NCBI GenBank assembly: GCA_027484055.1
Contig: JAIXQH010000010.1
Coordinates: 1 to 64,000 of the forward strand
DNA length: 64,000 nt
Source of the DNA: Verrucomicrobiaceae bacterium
Lineage (GTDB): Bacteria; Verrucomicrobiota; Verrucomicrobiia; Verrucomicrobiales; Akkermansiaceae
Reading direction: 5' to 3'
Of this stretch, positions 7,766-17,416 are shown in pieces. Below the pieces are notes generated by a model. It saw only the letters and a program-made list of their open reading frames with translations. It did no database searches and was not told the DNA's origin. The translations under genes and the position numbers were made by a program. Numbering within the stretch: position 1 is the first letter of the stretch; every line of letters starts with the position of its first letter.

Positions 7766-9808
7766 ATGGCTCGTCAATACACCCTACATCGCCCGCAAAC
7801 GGCTGCGGCTTCCGGCATCGACTACGTGGCGGCGCTGAATGCGGAGCAATACAAGGCGGTATCATCGCCACCGGGGAAGGCGCTGGTCATCGCGGGCGCA
7901 GGCTCCGGGAAAACTCGGACACTGACCTACCGGGTGGCATGGCTCCTGGATCATGGGCTGAGCGCCAAGCAGGTGCTACTCCTGACTTTCACCAACAAAG
8001 CGGCGCGGGAAATGGTCGAGCGTGTGCGCGATCTGGTGCCCCACGATACTTCGGACTTGTGGGCGGGGACCTTCCACTCCATCGGCAGCCGGATCATCCG
8101 CCGCCATGCGGAAGATCTGGGGTTCACCCGTGCATTTTCGATCCTCGATCGCGACGATCAGAAATCCCTGCTCAACTCGGTGGTGGCGAGCTGTGAAATC
8201 GACACCAAGGAAAGGCGCTTCCCGAAGGCGGATGTCCTAGCCTCCATGTTCAGCCTCATCGAAAACACAGGCGTAACCCTAGAGGATGTAGTCGCCTCAC
8301 GCTACGACCATTTTTACGATTGGCTGGAACAACTTGAAGAGGTGCGGCAGGGCTACATTGCGAAAAAATTGGAAACCAACTCGATGGATTTCGACGACCT
8401 GCTCGGCATGACGGTCCGCTTGTTTGAAGAGCGGCCAGATGTATTGGAACTCTATCAACAACGCTTCAAGCATGTCTTGGTAGACGAGTATCAAGATACA
8501 AACTCCGTCCAGGGCCGCATGATCGATCTGCTAGTCGGTGAGGCAAATAGCCTGATGGCGGTGGGGGATGATGCACAGTCGATTTACTCATGGCGGGGTG
8601 CGGACATGGACCACATCTTAAGCTTCCCGCAGCGCTATCAAGGCTCGCGAGTTTTCACCATTGAGACGAATTACCGAAGTGTGCCGGAGATCTTAGAGTT
8701 ATCGAACGCGGCGATCCGGGCGAACACCGGGCGCTTTGAAAAGGACTTACAATCGTCTCGCGAGGGCCTAGGTGTGAAGCCTGCGCTAGTGGCGCTGGAT
8801 GATCCACGCAGTCAGGCAGCCTTCATTGCACAGCGGATGTTAGAGCTGCGGGAAGAGGGGATTCCCCTAGCGGAAATGGCGGTGCTCTACCGGGCGCATT
8901 TCCAGAGCTTGGACATCCAGATGGAGCTGACCGTGCGGAAGATTCCCTTCAGCATCACCAGTGGCTTGCGCTTTTTCGAGCAAGCACACATCAAGGACAT
9001 CGCAGCCTTCATGCGCTTCGTGGTGAACCGGCGGGATGAGGTGAGTTTCTTGCGGATGGTGAATTTATTACCCGGCTGCGGTCCGGCTGCGGCCCAGAAA
9101 TTGTGGACCGAGTGGCTGAAAAGCGGCTGGGCCAGCAAGGAGGAAGTGCCACCCAAGTGGTCAGACTTGTTCCTGAAATTCAAGGTTCCTAAAAAGTCTG
9201 TAAAGCACTGGGAGCAGCTGTGTTATGTCTTGGATGAACTCACTCCAGACGGAGCACCTGCCCGACCTTCGGACATGATTTTTAGCATCCTTGAGGGCGT
9301 GTATGACGATTATCTGAAGGAGAGTTTCGAAAACTTCGAGAGTCGTCGTAGCGACATCGAGCAGCTCTCACAATACGGCGGCAGCTTCGATGACATTCTG
9401 GAATTTCTCGCTCAGCTTTCTCTGATGAGTTCAGTGGATGGTGAGCCGACTGGCGATCAAGCCGAGCTGGACACGGAAAAGGTCACTCTCTCCTCCATCC
9501 ACCAAGCGAAGGGCTTGGAGTGGAAAGTCGTGTTCCTGATCTGGTTAGTCGATGGGCAATTCCCAAATGGCCGCATTCTGGAAACGGAAGATATACCGAT
9601 GCTCGAGGAAGAGAGGCGACTATTCTATGTGGCGCTGACGCGGGCGAAAGATGAGTTATACTTAACCTATCCGATGATGAATCCGAAGTCATACACCGGC
9701 GACGTCATTTGCCGTCCGTCACGCTTTTTAGAAGATTTCCCAATCGAGCTGGTCGAGGAGTGGCAAGTCGGTGAGTCGGAGGCTTGGAGCGAGGATGAGC
9801 CGTTTTGA
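7766..9808 (+). CDS. UvrD/PcrA/Rep-type superfamily 1 ATP-dependent DNA helicase
   Basis: A 680-aa 3'-5' DNA helicase of the UvrD/Rep family, acting in repair or in restarting stalled replication. Motifs visible in order: Q-motif LNAEQYKAV, Walker A AGAGSGKT (43-50), motif Ia LLLTFTNKAAREM, Walker B DEYQDTN (near 239), motif III GDDAQSIYSWRGA, motif IV ETNYRS, motif V SSIHQAKGLEWKVVF and motif VI EERRLFYVALTRAKDELYL. The start at 7766 (MARQYTLHRP) is preferred over the longer frame because upstream residues do not look coding. It cannot be separated confidently between UvrD, PcrA and Rep. It sits alone between terminated rpsA and a convergent gene. Confidence 0.92.
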   Translation: MARQYTLHRPQTAAASGIDYVAALNAEQYKAVSSPPGKALVIAGAGSGKTRTLTYRVAWLLDHGLSAKQVLLLTFTNKAAREMVERVRDLVPHDTSDLWAGTFHSIGSRIIRRHAEDLGFTRAFSILDRDDQKSLLNSVVASCEIDTKERRFPKADVLASMFSLIENTGVTLEDVVASRYDHFYDWLEQLEEVRQGYIAKKLETNSMDFDDLLGMTVRLFEERPDVLELYQQRFKHVLVDEYQDTNSVQGRMIDLLVGEANSLMAVGDDAQSIYSWRGADMDHILSFPQRYQGSRVFTIETNYRSVPEILELSNAAIRANTGRFEKDLQSSREGLGVKPALVALDDPRSQAAFIAQRMLELREEGIPLAEMAVLYRAHFQSLDIQMELTVRKIPFSITSGLRFFEQAHIKDIAAFMRFVVNRRDEVSFLRMVNLLPGCGPAAAQKLWTEWLKSGWASKEEVPPKWSDLFLKFKVPKKSVKHWEQLCYVLDELTPDGAPARPSDMIFSILEGVYDDYLKESFENFESRRSDIEQLSQYGGSFDDILEFLAQLSLMSSVDGEPTGDQAELDTEKVTLSSIHQAKGLEWKVVFLIWLVDGQFPNGRILETEDIPMLEEERRLFYVALTRAKDELYLTYPMMNPKSYTGDVICRPSRFLEDFPIELVEEWQVGESEAWSEDEPF

Positions 9809-9881
9809 GGGATAGGTTGGCAGATGGCTTGCGTGGATGTGCTTGTTTCGAACTTCATCCCCCCATCAATTTTACGACCGA

Positions 9882-10283
9882 CTAGTCGCCAAAGGGCGAA
9901 CGGCGGAGGGATTTTTTCTGGGAAAGAATGCGCTTGTCGGCAGTGGAGCGGTTCTTGGAATTCTGTGAGCGAGGGCGTTTCTGGCGGCGGAGTTTTTCCA
10001 TGGCTTGGGTCTGGGCGATGACTTTACCTTCGCGGATGGCTTCGAGCTGTTCGCAAAGTTCGCGGCGGGCGTGGAAGCGGTTCAGTTCCCGAGAGCGCTC
10101 TTGCTGGCATTTGACACAAATCCCGGTGGGGAGGTGCTTTAGGAAAACGCAGCTGGAGGTCTTGTTGATCTTTTGGCCACCCGAGCCGGAGCCGCGGACG
10201 AATTTCTCGAGCAAGTCCGCCTCGCCGACGCCTAGCGCTGCGAGCCGGGCTTCGATGGCGCTAGGGCTAAGCGGACTCTCCAT
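9882..10283 (-). CDS. Peptide chain release factor-like ribosome rescue protein (GGQ domain)
   Basis: A 133-aa protein consisting only of the class I release factor catalytic domain. The GSGSGGQKINK stretch carries the GGQ peptidyl-tRNA hydrolysis motif at residues 35-37. A strongly basic tail follows (LRRQKRPRSQNSKNRSTADK). Codon-recognition domains of RF1/RF2 are absent. This layout matches ArfB/YaeJ and mitochondrial C12orf65 proteins, whose basic tail enters the empty mRNA channel to free stalled ribosomes; that role is inferred here by family. The gene is convergent with the upstream helicase and appears to be a single-gene unit. Confidence 0.85.
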   Translation of the reverse strand: MESPLSPSAIEARLAALGVGEADLLEKFVRGSGSGGQKINKTSSCVFLKHLPTGICVKCQQERSRELNRFHARRELCEQLEAIREGKVIAQTQAMEKLRRQKRPRSQNSKNRSTADKRILSQKKSLRRSPFGD

Positions 10284-10381
10284 GGCCGGACCGTAGCAGC
10301 GGAGGCGGGAATGGAAAGCGTGGTTTCAGGGAAGAAATGCTATGAGCGTCTTGTTCGGCCTTGGGTGTGGATGGCGGCTGT

Positions 10382-10999
10382 TCATGGTGTTGATGGAACA
10401 GTGATGTCGTGAAGGCGAAGCTGTCGCTTCTGGTCAAAATGATAATCGAAAAGAAGCTCTCCTTCAAATTTGGTCAAACCATGCTTCGAGTAATCAACTG
10501 TGAAGTCGGGAACGTAACCCCAACGTCGCATTTGAATGGAGCCATCCTTCGTGAGCGCGATCTCCGAACCAGGGTTTGCTGTGCTCTGAAGTCCCACCAA
10601 AAGCTTACCCTTGGGGTGGGTCTTGGCGTCCGGTAACGGCAAGGGAATGGCTCGGCGGTCTTGAATCCGGTAAATCTGCGATGAGTGCATCAACCTTCCG
10701 GTGCGATAGTTCACGATGAGTATCGTGCTGTTTGGTGACCACAAACAATGAACATTCGTGGCCGTGTTGCCCCAAGTCCCGCCTGATGAAGAAACCTCCT
10801 CAAGTGAGCCAATCTTGCGTCCGTTTGTCTGGTCGATCAGGAGAACGGTGTCATCTGCCTCATCTATAAACGCAGTCTTCTGGGGAAACACTGCTACAGC
10901 AAACTTCTCGTCGGGTGATAGTCCGCCTTTAGTAACGACCCAATCGCCGCCAAAGACGTGGCTGCTCAACAAAAGAACCGCTGTGAAAATGTTCCGCAT
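10382..10999 (-). CDS. Secreted hypothetical protein
   Basis: A 205-aa protein if started at ATG 10999 (MRNIFTAVLLLSSHVFGGDW), which gives a clean signal peptide cut near VFG-GD; the longer open frame (start at 11062) would bury it. The mature part has beta-propeller-like strands (LSPDEKFAVAVFPQK, HCLWSPNSTILIVNYRTG) as in periplasmic WD40-like repeats, but there are too few for a full propeller. I do not recognise a family. It sits between the GGQ protein and bioD, all on the minus strand but separated by more than 90 nt. Codon use is less GC-biased than in bioD. Confidence 0.65.
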   Translation of the reverse strand: MRNIFTAVLLLSSHVFGGDWVVTKGGLSPDEKFAVAVFPQKTAFIDEADDTVLLIDQTNGRKIGSLEEVSSSGGTWGNTATNVHCLWSPNSTILIVNYRTGRLMHSSQIYRIQDRRAIPLPLPDAKTHPKGKLLVGLQSTANPGSEIALTKDGSIQMRRWGYVPDFTVDYSKHGLTKFEGELLFDYHFDQKRQLRLHDITVPSTP

Positions 11000-11205
11000 G
11001 ATGAGTGATGCTGTTTCTTGGCCAAAGAAGTTAGGGAGAATCGCCAATAAATGAGATGGCATTGAACCGCAGATGAAAGGAATGAATGCAGATTAATAAG
11101 TTGAAGAGGCGTAATACGCGAGTGAAACATCGGAGAATTACGCGACTTATCCCATCTTTCTCCTGAGTTTATCTGGTTGATCTGTGGTTTATAGGAAGGA
11201 TTTCC

Positions 11206-11844
11206 TTAGCTTGACCGCCGTGGAAGAAATGCAGTGGCATCCAGGAAATCTTGGCCGTAGATCAAGTGCTCCAGCAATGGCACGCCGGTGAGATCCTCGA
11301 CGACTCCCTTATTGGTAATCATGGCGGTGTCCATTTCATCTTCGAGCTGGTTCATCACGATCCCGGCGCAAGTGAGGCCTCGCGCTTGGATCGCTTGCAC
11401 GGTGAGAATGATGTGATTGAGTGCGCCGAGGCGATTTCCCGCGACGAGGATGACTGGGAGCTTGAGCGCAGTAGCGAGATCGGAAATCCGGTAGTTCGCG
11501 GTGATCGGGACTTCCCAGCCGCCGGCTCCCTCGACGAGCACGCGGTGGTGCTTCGCTGCGAGATGATGATAGCCGGCGATGAGTTCTGCCGGATCGACCG
11601 TGCGATTTTCCAATAGTCCGGCCACATACGGGGCGACGGGGGTTTTGAGGTAAACTGGGTTGACCACGTCCAAGTCCAAGTTCCCAGACGCCGCAGAAAG
11701 AATCACTGCGTCATCACGGTCTCCGCAGGCGACAGGCTTGTAGCCCACGGCATCCTGGCCCTCTTCGCGCAGGGCTTGGAGGATCAAGCGGGTGACGTAG
11801 GTCTTGCCGACTCCAGTGTCCGTGCCAGTGATGAAAAAACTCAT
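11206..11844 (-). CDS. bioD: ATP-dependent dethiobiotin synthetase BioD
   Basis: A 212-aa enzyme that closes the ureido ring of dethiobiotin from 7,8-diaminopelargonate, CO2 and ATP, the penultimate step of biotin synthesis. The N-terminus is MSFFITGTDTGVGKTYVTR, with the P-loop GTDTGVGKT typical of BioD. VEGAGGWEVPI is the conserved substrate-site loop and VAGNRLGALNHIILT a later family signature. The ATG at 11844 puts the P-loop at the proper N-terminus; the longer frame (to 12030) is rejected because it overlaps divergent nadB. No other bio genes are in the window. Confidence 0.94.
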   Translation of the reverse strand: MSFFITGTDTGVGKTYVTRLILQALREEGQDAVGYKPVACGDRDDAVILSAASGNLDLDVVNPVYLKTPVAPYVAGLLENRTVDPAELIAGYHHLAAKHHRVLVEGAGGWEVPITANYRISDLATALKLPVILVAGNRLGALNHIILTVQAIQARGLTCAGIVMNQLEDEMDTAMITNKGVVEDLTGVPLLEHLIYGQDFLDATAFLPRRSS

Positions 11845-11938
11845 AAACGAGGGGTGGCCTGAGCGGGCGGACGGGTCAAGACGCGTGAATGAGAAATTTC
11901 CCTTTTCCCAACAGAATCCCGGATCATGCTGGGGCCAG

Positions 11939-13552
11939 ATGACAGCAGATTTCCTGGTGATCGGCGCGGGTGTAGCCGGGCTTTCCTTCGCAATACGCGC
12001 CGCACGGCATGGCTCGGTGGTCGTAATCACGAAAGGGGAGGCCTACGAGTCGAACACGGCCTGGGCACAAGGCGGCATCGCATCGGTGCTTTCCGCAACC
12101 GAGCGAGACCAAGGCGACTCGGTGGAGTCACATGTGGCCGATACCCTAGACGCCGGAGCGGGCCTCTGCCGGGAAGCGGCGGTGCGGACGATCATTAGCG
12201 AAGGCGAGGCGTCGATTGATGATTTAGTGGGCTACGGCGTCTCTTTCGACAAAATCGGTGGGCACTACCAACTCGGGAAAGAAGGAGGCCACTCGCACCG
12301 GCGGATCTTGCACGCCCGTGATACCACCGGCCGTGAATTGGCGCGGGCACTCATCGAGACCGCTCGCATGACGCCGAATTTGACTCTGCTGGAGCACCAC
12401 TTCGCCATCGACCTCATCACCGCCACGAAAATGGGTGCGGTGGTGGACGACCGGGTGCTGGGGGCCTACGTGCTGGAGACGAAAACCAATGAGGTAAAAG
12501 TCTTTCGCTCAGACCGAGTGGTCCTCGCCGCAGGTGGTTGTGGAAAAGTCTATCTCTACACCACCAATCCCGACTCCGCCACGGGCGATGGGGTGGCGCT
12601 AGGCTGGCGGGCCGGTGCATCCATCGCGAACATGGAGTTCATCCAATTTCACCCCACCTGCTTCTACAACCCTGCGGCGACCGGACCCGAAGCGCGTTCC
12701 TTCCTCGTGAGTGAGGCAGTGCGCGGTGAGGGTGGCATTTTGATCAATAGCAAGGGCGTGGATTTCACCAAAAAAGTCGACCCGCGCGGCTCGCTCGCCC
12801 CTCGCGACATCGTGGCCCGGGCCATCGACCAAGAATTGAAACGCAGCGGTGCCGCCTGCGTTTATCTCGACGTGACGCACAAGCCAAAGGGCTTCATGAA
12901 AGAGCGCTTTCCCTACATTTACGAAACTCTGCTCAAGTTCGGCCTGGATTGTGAGACCCAGCCGATCCCCGTCGTCCCTGCGGCCCACTACCAATGCGGT
13001 GGCATCCTCACCGACGTGAATGGCAAGACCACCGTGCGTGGACTCTACGCCATTGGTGAAGTCGGCTGCACCGGACTGCACGGGGCAAATCGCCTCGCTT
13101 CAAACTCATTGCTAGAGGGAAATGTCATCGCCCGCCGTGCGCTGGATGAAATGCTGCGGCGCTACCCGCCCGGGAAACACGTGCCGCAGCCACCCGCCAT
13201 CCCCAAGTGGGAACATGGCGACACCGCAGAGCCGGACGAGCTGGTGGTGATTTATCACAACTGGGACGAAATTCGGCGGCTGATGTGGGACTACGTCTCA
13301 ATTGTGCGCACCGACAACCGCCTGCGCCGGGCGACTGCACGGCTGAGAAATTTAAAAAAAGAAGTGCGCGAGTTCTACTGGGGCCACCGGGTCAATGCGG
13401 ACATCCTCGAACTCCGCAACCTCGTCGCCGTAGCGGGCTTGATCGTCGAGTGCGCCACCCGCCGCAAGGAATCGCGCGGGCTTCACTACACGCTGGACCA
13501 CCCGACCTCGGATGAGCGCCTTTGCGTGGACACGATCATCCGGAAGTTTTAA
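11939..13552 (+). CDS. nadB: L-aspartate oxidase
   Basis: A 537-aa FAD enzyme oxidising L-aspartate to iminoaspartate, the first step of de novo NAD synthesis. It starts MTADFLVIGAGVAGLSFAIR with the FAD GxGxxG at residues 8-14. It also carries NTAWAQGGIAS, the active-site region HPTCFYNP, SEAVRGEGG, and the second FAD segment GEVGCTGLHGANRLASNSLL typical of the succinate dehydrogenase flavoprotein superfamily. Length equals the usual 535-540. ATG 11939 was chosen because upstream in-frame residues overlap bioD and are not conserved. It lies divergent to bioD across 94 nt, which must hold both promoters; nadA and nadC are not in the window. Confidence 0.95.
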   Translation: MTADFLVIGAGVAGLSFAIRAARHGSVVVITKGEAYESNTAWAQGGIASVLSATERDQGDSVESHVADTLDAGAGLCREAAVRTIISEGEASIDDLVGYGVSFDKIGGHYQLGKEGGHSHRRILHARDTTGRELARALIETARMTPNLTLLEHHFAIDLITATKMGAVVDDRVLGAYVLETKTNEVKVFRSDRVVLAAGGCGKVYLYTTNPDSATGDGVALGWRAGASIANMEFIQFHPTCFYNPAATGPEARSFLVSEAVRGEGGILINSKGVDFTKKVDPRGSLAPRDIVARAIDQELKRSGAACVYLDVTHKPKGFMKERFPYIYETLLKFGLDCETQPIPVVPAAHYQCGGILTDVNGKTTVRGLYAIGEVGCTGLHGANRLASNSLLEGNVIARRALDEMLRRYPPGKHVPQPPAIPKWEHGDTAEPDELVVIYHNWDEIRRLMWDYVSIVRTDNRLRRATARLRNLKKEVREFYWGHRVNADILELRNLVAVAGLIVECATRRKESRGLHYTLDHPTSDERLCVDTIIRKF

Positions 13553-13561
13553 ACTCCCCCA

Positions 13562-14908
13562 GTGTCGGACCTCTTCAATAGCCCAGCGCCGCTCGCCGGT
13601 AAGCCAAGCCCGCGCGAGCCACTCGCCGCGAGGATGCGCCCGCGCACCCTGGATGAGATCGCCGGGCAGCAGCACATCCTCGCCCCGGGGAAATTGCTTC
13701 GGCGTGCGATCGAGTCAGACCGCTTCACTTCCCTCATTTTCTACGGTCCACCGGGTACCGGGAAAACGACCCTAGCCAGCGTCATCGCGCGGACGACTGG
13801 CTCGCGCTTTGAGTCACTCAACGGCGTGGAATCCAACGTCGCAGAAATCCGCGCCAAGATCGACCAAGCCCGCACCTGGCGCGAATTGCGCGGTGAGACG
13901 ACCATTCTTTTCATCGACGAAATCCACCGTTTCAATAAATCCCAGCAAGACGTCCTTCTCCCCCACATCGAGCGCGGCGTGGTGCGATTCATCGGCGCGA
14001 CCACTCACAATCCTTATTTCCACGTCAACTCGCCGCTCGTCTCGCGCTCGCAGATTTTCCAACTCGAACCCCTACCCGTGGCCGACGTGTTCACGGTGCT
14101 GGAGCGCGCCATCGCCGACCCAGAACGCGGCCTCGGAGAAATCAACCTCATCGCCGATGCCGATGCCCTCCGCCACCTCGCGGAAAAATCCGACGGCGAC
14201 GTGCGGAAAGCCCTCAGCGCTCTCGAACTCTCCGCCCTCACCACCGCCTCCGGTGAGGACGGCTCCGTACATCTCACCTTGGCCGTCGCAGAAGAATCCA
14301 TCCAGCGGAAAGCCGTAGTCTATGATGCTCATGGAGACGCGCATCACGACACGATTTCCGCCTTCATCAAGTCCATCCGCGGCTCCGATCCAGATGCGGC
14401 TCTTTACTGGTTGGCGAAAATGCTTCATGCCGGGGAAGATCCGCGTTTCATCTCACGGCGGCTCGTCATTTCAGCCTCGGAAGACATCGGCCTGGCGGAT
14501 TCCAATGCCCTCCGAGTCGCGATGGATGCCCACCAAGCCTTCGAATTCATCGGCATGCCGGAAGGACGGATTCCGCTGGCTCATGCGACGGTCTATCTCG
14601 CCACCGCCCCGAAATCGAACAGCGCCTATGCCGCCCTTGGAAAGGCCATGAATGACGTGGAAAACGGCAGGACTCTCGCCGTCCCACTCCATCTACGGAC
14701 GAACACCCGGAAAAAAATCGCCGCCGCCTCCGGTGAAACAGAAGCGGCGATGACCTATCTCTACGCCCACGATTTCGAGGGAGCCTACGTCCCGCAGGCC
14801 TATTTACCGGAAGGGCGACACTACTACACACCCAGCGACCAAGGCTTGGAAAAACGCATCCGCGAGCGCTTGGAATTCTGGCACAGCCAGCTTCGTGGCG
14901 CACCCTGA
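13562..14908 (+). CDS. rarA: Replication-associated recombination protein A (RarA/MgsA)
   Basis: A 448-aa AAA+ clamp-loader-like ATPase acting at stalled replication forks. Walker A YGPPGTGKTT lies at residues 61-70, Walker [13 protein letters not shown] near 116, and the sensor GATTHNPYF follows. The C-terminal tetramerisation part has RLVISASEDIGLADSNAL and the end-signature YLPEGRHYYTPSDQGLE. It begins with GTG 13562, 9 nt after the nadB stop, so it is probably co-transcribed with nadB though functionally unrelated. Length matches the family. Confidence 0.95.
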   Translation: MSDLFNSPAPLAGKPSPREPLAARMRPRTLDEIAGQQHILAPGKLLRRAIESDRFTSLIFYGPPGTGKTTLASVIARTTGSRFESLNGVESNVAEIRAKIDQARTWRELRGETTILFIDEIHRFNKSQQDVLLPHIERGVVRFIGATTHNPYFHVNSPLVSRSQIFQLEPLPVADVFTVLERAIADPERGLGEINLIADADALRHLAEKSDGDVRKALSALELSALTTASGEDGSVHLTLAVAEESIQRKAVVYDAHGDAHHDTISAFIKSIRGSDPDAALYWLAKMLHAGEDPRFISRRLVISASEDIGLADSNALRVAMDAHQAFEFIGMPEGRIPLAHATVYLATAPKSNSAYAALGKAMNDVENGRTLAVPLHLRTNTRKKIAAASGETEAAMTYLYAHDFEGAYVPQAYLPEGRHYYTPSDQGLEKRIRERLEFWHSQLRGAP

Positions 14909-15165
14909 GGTTGAGTTTTTCCACGAGCATCCCCGTGCTTAGTCCTAAGCTTGATCGCCGTGCAATGGTGATGGGAATTGTTTGCTTGTGGACATCGAGT
15001 CCGGCGATGTAGGAGTCGGGTCTGGTGTGTTTAGATATCGATTTAATGTTGGATAGGCTGGGGGGACTTCGAGTTCTCGAAGTAGCGCATGAAGACGCTA
15101 TGCACGCCTATTTCGACCTCAAAGGCTTTGCTCTGTTTGGGCGGCAGCCATAGAATCTTGGTGGA

Positions 15166-15636
15166 ATGAAGCTTCGAGCATTGGTCACTGTAGCCATTGG
15201 GTGCTTCTTGAGCGGCTGTGCGTCAACTCAATCCGAAATCGATTCCGTTCGTGATGGAGCACATAAGAAGTTGGCGATAGGCCTCCTTCAAAGAAACCCA
15301 AGTGTTGATGCTGCAGTTTTTCGTCACGCTGGAGGGGAAGGATACATTATGTCTTCCGGTGGCGGTGGCTTGATGTTTCCAATTGGTTTGGAGGATCGGA
15401 CTGGAAGTTATAGTGCGAGGTTTGAAGGGCTAAAACGCTATGCACCTATGGAATACTCGCAAATTGCCCCGCTACTGCTAGACCCGGACGGAACCATCAC
15501 GCTCACGGATATAATGACAGGTGAAAAAATATCTCGGGAACGGAGATTTTATATGAATGCGTTTGAGAATTACGCCAAAAAATTTAATCGCCGGATGGCA
15601 GATCAGGTGTGTAAATCAAGCGAGTTGAAAAGATAG
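15166..15636 (+). CDS. Hypothetical lipoprotein
   Basis: A 156-aa protein with a lipoprotein signal (MKLRALVTVAIGCFLSGCAS; lipobox LSGC, lipidated Cys near residue 18). The mature part has glycine-rich GEGYIMSSGGGGLMFPIG and a segment LDPDGTITLTDIMTGEKISR. I do not recognise a family. Its codon use is more AT-rich than the flanking genes. The 257 nt upstream (14909-15165) show no gene or clear signal; the lipoprotein lies before a glycoside hydrolase, 106 nt away. Confidence 0.6.
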   Translation: MKLRALVTVAIGCFLSGCASTQSEIDSVRDGAHKKLAIGLLQRNPSVDAAVFRHAGGEGYIMSSGGGGLMFPIGLEDRTGSYSARFEGLKRYAPMEYSQIAPLLLDPDGTITLTDIMTGEKISRERRFYMNAFENYAKKFNRRMADQVCKSSELKR

Positions 15637-15742
15637 GTTTTGCCATAACCCCGAACCCATCGTTGTTCGACAGGCTGGTCGGGTGATAGGCCAAGGGATC
15701 GATTTGAGAAAGGCGAAGGGGGATTGATCCGTATGGCGGAGG

Positions 15743-17338
15743 ATGTTTTCAAACGCCTATCGGTGCCGTGCCGGGTTACACGCGATTTTTTCCAGACTTG
15801 ATCAGGTGATTCCCTGTTTCCGGTTTCCCTGCTGTGCTGCGCTAGGCGCAGGGTTGGTCATTTGCAGTGCCCTTTTTTCGCGAGTTCACGGAGAAAATGG
15901 GCCTAATTCCTATGCTCCGGTCGTTGAAATTCATCTCGACCGGGTTCTGGAGCACCACTTTCTCGGATTTGGAACGGAATGGGAGTATGAGGGCGCACGA
16001 CGCGATCTCAATGTGGACAATCCGATCTGGGAAAAACGCTGGCCGGAAATGGTGAAGCGCATCGACTACATGCGGCCTTCGATTCTCCGGATCATGCATG
16101 ATGCGAAGATGTACACCAAAATGGAGAACGGGCAGATTGTGGCTGACTATGATTCTCCTCGGATGGAGTTGATGTATCGACTGCTCGATCACGCAAAAAG
16201 CCGTAACATTCCGGTGCTGTTTGGCGAATGGTGGCTACATGAGGATTACTTGAAGCACTTTGGAACAGTTACGGATCCCCGCTGGGCGGAGGAGGTGATT
16301 GTTCCCTTCCTGATTCATCTTCGGGAGAAGCGCGGATACACTAACATTCGTTATTTCAACCTGATCAATGAACCTCATGCAAAGGACCTGCTCCCGGGCA
16401 TGCCATTTGATTATGAGGGGTGGCGGAGCGCCGTGATCCATCTGGGGAAAGCCCTGGAAAAAAATGGTCTGGGGGACAAAATTATCATCGCCGGAACCGA
16501 CGGCCCGGGAGACTGGAGCGGTTGGCTTGATCGACTTTCTAAGGATGCGGAACTCAACGCCTACGTCGGTGCTTACGAGTACCACCTCTATGCGCATTTA
16601 CGGGACTCCGAGCTCCAGCCTTCATTGGTGGAGGGAAAACTGGAGACTCGTGAGTTGCGACCTCGTCGGTTGATGGTGTGTCGAAATGATGCGAAGGGCG
16701 GATCCAAACCCTTTTTCATGGGAGAGGCCGGCATCGATGACGGGAACAAGGAAGACCAACAAACGAATCGCTCCGAATTTTCCTACGGAGTGTGGATGGC
16801 GGATTATGCGGTTCAGTCCATGCGGGCCGGGCTTGCAGGATTGATCGCATGGAACACGGATGATTCGATGCATACGTGGGGGTCCTATGGTCAGGAAGGT
16901 CTCAAGGGCTGGGGCTTTTGGAATAGTCTGGCCGGTTTCAAGGATTATCCGACAGATGACTTCAAGCTGCGTCCCTGGTTTTACACCTGGTCGTTGCTAT
17001 GCCGATTGTTTCCGCAAGGAGCCCAAACGCTGGAAGTGGATACGACTGGTGATCCTTTGCTTCGGGTTGCGGCGGCGCGTCTGCCGGATGGAAAGGGATT
17101 TTCCCTAGTTGTCGTCAATCAGTCGTCGGAACCGCGTCGCCTAAACCTGAACATGGCGAAAGCCGGCGAGAGGAAAATTCATGAATTCCACTATTTTGAA
17201 GCAAACCGCCCCACCGATGATGACGGGTTTCCGGTGGCTTCAAGCGTCCGTGAATCCGTGAATTTGGAATCCGGACTCGAACTGATGATTCCAGGACAAG
17301 GGGTGATTTTCATGACGACTCAGGAGCAAGAAAAGTGA
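15743..17338 (+). CDS. Secreted clan-A (TIM-barrel) glycoside hydrolase
   Basis: A 531-aa exported enzyme. A hydrophobic segment CCAALGAGLVICSALFSRVHG around residues 30-51 is the likely signal peptide. Barrel strands are visible, with the catalytic acid/base Glu210 in FNLINEPH (the NEP motif of clan GH-A) and a likely nucleophile Glu328 in FFMGEAGIDD. A C-terminal beta domain (LLRVAAARLPDGKGFSLVVV) follows. This layout fits GH5, GH30 or GH39-like enzymes, but the exact family and the sugar cleaved cannot be told. No transporter or sugar regulator lies nearby; role in polysaccharide use is inferred. Confidence 0.75.
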   Translation: MFSNAYRCRAGLHAIFSRLDQVIPCFRFPCCAALGAGLVICSALFSRVHGENGPNSYAPVVEIHLDRVLEHHFLGFGTEWEYEGARRDLNVDNPIWEKRWPEMVKRIDYMRPSILRIMHDAKMYTKMENGQIVADYDSPRMELMYRLLDHAKSRNIPVLFGEWWLHEDYLKHFGTVTDPRWAEEVIVPFLIHLREKRGYTNIRYFNLINEPHAKDLLPGMPFDYEGWRSAVIHLGKALEKNGLGDKIIIAGTDGPGDWSGWLDRLSKDAELNAYVGAYEYHLYAHLRDSELQPSLVEGKLETRELRPRRLMVCRNDAKGGSKPFFMGEAGIDDGNKEDQQTNRSEFSYGVWMADYAVQSMRAGLAGLIAWNTDDSMHTWGSYGQEGLKGWGFWNSLAGFKDYPTDDFKLRPWFYTWSLLCRLFPQGAQTLEVDTTGDPLLRVAAARLPDGKGFSLVVVNQSSEPRRLNLNMAKAGERKIHEFHYFEANRPTDDDGFPVASSVRESVNLESGLELMIPGQGVIFMTTQEQEK

Positions 17339-17416
17339 CGGTTTCATGCTTCTTGATCGTTTCTGGAGACTGACGACTGTCCGCTTGGCGGATGAAATCC
17401 ACCGCCACGGAGAGCA

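Noticed and set aside
11845-12030. Longer N-terminus for bioD
   Set aside because: It would overlap the nadB start, and the P-loop would no longer sit at the N-terminus.
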